A stretch of DNA of 64,000 nucleotides from Rhizobium sp. RM (GTDB taxonomy: Bacteria > Pseudomonadota > Alphaproteobacteria > Rhizobiales > Rhizobiaceae): positions 186,001-250,000 of the forward strand of contig NZ_JACAWV010000003.1 of the NCBI RefSeq assembly GCF_013390595.1, given 5' to 3'. The translations under genes and the position numbers were made by a program. A model generated the notes under the pieces. That model was not told the DNA's origin. It ran no database searches and was given only the letters and a program-made list of their open reading frames with translations. This document shows positions 63,439 through 64,000 of the stretch, in pieces (the first letter of the stretch is position 1; each line of letters starts with the position of its first letter).

Positions 63439-63453
63439 TTAAGGATGCGTTAA
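63439..63453 (+). promoter_or_regulatory. Candidate CtrA-binding box
   Basis: TTAA-GGATGCG-TTAA is an exact match to the full CtrA site TTAA-N7-TTAA used by the cell-cycle regulator CtrA in alphaproteobacteria. It lies 98 bases before the start of the GNAT gene. A 10-bp inverted repeat (TAAAGGTTAA at 63433-63442, TTAACCTTTA at 63502-63511) overlaps it. Confidence 0.5.
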
Positions 63454-63550
63454 TTTTTTCTGGTCGTCCACATGAATAGGCTGTGGGTAAGCTTGGTGCC
63501 GTTAACCTTTATGGCTGGCAAGTTTCCGCAGTCGGGGCCAGAATCGCGTT

Positions 63551-64000
63551 ATGAAAACGTTATCCATAGATGTTCGCCGTGCCGAAGCGCATGATGCGCG
63601 CGCCATATCAGAGGCGCACCGTCTGTCGTGGCAACAGGCTTATGCCGGGTTGATCCCGCACAAGCCGTTGACGCAGATGCTCGAGCGTCGTGGCGAATTG
63701 TGGTGGAAGAAGGCAACCCGTGGCTCAGCCACGATGCTTGTTGTCGAGGTGGCCGGCGTGGTCGCCGGTTATGCGACGCTGGGCCTTAGCCGCGCGCGCG
63801 GCCTTCCGCATGATGGTGAAGTCTACGAACTTTATCTCCGACCGGAATATCAGGGAATCGGCCTCGGTTCGCTGCTGTTTACCGAGGCGCGCAGACTGCT
63901 GACGTCGCTTGGTTGCCAGGGGATTGTTGTCTGGTGCCTTGAAGACAGTGATGTCGCCAATCGCTTTTTCCGTTCGCATGGCGGGCGTGACATTGCCGAG
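63551..64000 (+). CDS. GNAT family N-acetyltransferase, truncated at the window edge
   Basis: The frame runs from ATG at 63551 to the last base without a stop, giving 150 residues. It is a GCN5-related acetyltransferase with motif A LYLRPEYQGIGLGSLLF (the QGIGLG acetyl-CoA pyrophosphate loop), and the later NRFFRSHGG fits motif B. The opening RRAEAHDARAISEAHRLSWQQAYAG is typical of RimI-like or small-molecule acetyltransferases. The substrate is unknown, and only a few C-terminal residues should be missing. No strong ribosome site is evident. A CtrA-type box lies upstream. Confidence 0.88.
   Translation, partial: MKTLSIDVRRAEAHDARAISEAHRLSWQQAYAGLIPHKPLTQMLERRGELWWKKATRGSATMLVVEVAGVVAGYATLGLSRARGLPHDGEVYELYLRPEYQGIGLGSLLFTEARRLLTSLGCQGIVVWCLEDSDVANRFFRSHGGRDIAE

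Noticed and set aside
1..64000. tRNA genes, insertion sequences, phage genes and CRISPR repeats
   Set aside because: I looked for T-loop patterns, transposase motifs, terminal inverted repeats and regularly spaced direct repeats and saw none, although a covariance-model scan would be decisive for tRNAs.

Overview
The window is ordinary, densely packed chromosome of an alphaproteobacterium in the Rhizobiales, most likely a Rhizobiaceae close to Agrobacterium/Rhizobium. The evidence is the gene content and order (ffh-chorismate mutase-rpsP-rimM-trmD, ccmABCDG, dapF-mtaB-ftsY-yciB), several alphaproteobacterial proteins of unknown function (DUF2794, DUF2585, DUF1223, an IalB-like protein), and two leader RNAs typical of this group: a SAM-II riboswitch before metA and a ybhL leader before the Bax-inhibitor gene. 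I saw no tRNA, rRNA, insertion sequence, phage gene or CRISPR array. About 63 protein genes are supported. The first (a DeoR-type regulator) and the last (a GNAT acetyltransferase) are cut by the window edges.

Layout. 0-7.6 kb: end of a DeoR regulator, an MFS permease, ispG, an OmpA-type lipoprotein, a farnesyl-diphosphate-type synthase, the monofunctional glycosyltransferase mtgA, aldose epimerase, and metA under a SAM-II riboswitch. 7.8-14.4 kb: thiamine pyrophosphokinase, an Uup-like ABC-F protein, a VOC protein, then a TPP riboswitch driving thiBPQ thiamine import. 14.6-21.1 kb: a lipoprotein M48 protease, leuC, an MFS anion symporter and an amino-acid-type ABC permease with its binding protein but no ATPase. 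21.1-26.4 kb, minus strand: rplS, trmD, rimM, rpsP, chorismate mutase and ffh, broken between trmD and rplS by a TauE/SafE permease on the other strand. 26.7-34.1 kb: a Tat-exported metallo-hydrolase, dapF-mtaB-ftsY-yciB-DUF2585, and a GGDEF cyclase. 34.1-37.0 kb: the ccmABCDG cytochrome c maturation operon. 37.3-41.6 kb: aconitase, DUF1223 and DUF2794. 41.7-47.4 kb: the Bax-inhibitor protein with its ybhL leader, the YbbAP-type ABC exporter divergent from tesA, and thpR. 47.3-49.4 kb: a frameshifted low-molecular-weight phosphatase, a pterin dehydratase, DUF1232 and an IalB-like protein. 49.6-53.7 kb: rlmN and a COG2984/4120/1101 ABC importer. 53.7-58.6 kb: LysE exporter, SDR, argG, and a MarR-controlled Bcr/CflA efflux pump. 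58.7-64 kb: an orphan hypothetical, an M3 oligopeptidase, typA/bipA and the cut GNAT gene.

The genes form mostly housekeeping themes: isoprenoid and peptidoglycan precursors (ispG, prenyl synthase, mtgA, dapF), protein targeting and translation (ffh, ftsY, rpsP, rplS, rimM, trmD, mtaB, rlmN, typA), amino acids (metA, leuC, argG, chorismate mutase), thiamine, and respiration (ccm, acnA). I found no large undescribed gene system. The most informative signals are in non-coding DNA: the two riboswitches with their promoters and terminators, the ybhL leader whose ligand is unknown, several strong hairpins in 5' leaders (acnA, argG, the pterin dehydratase), a perfect CtrA-type box before the last gene, and a promoter that predicts a leaderless mRNA. 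The clearest coding oddity is the one-base frameshift in the tyrosine phosphatase.
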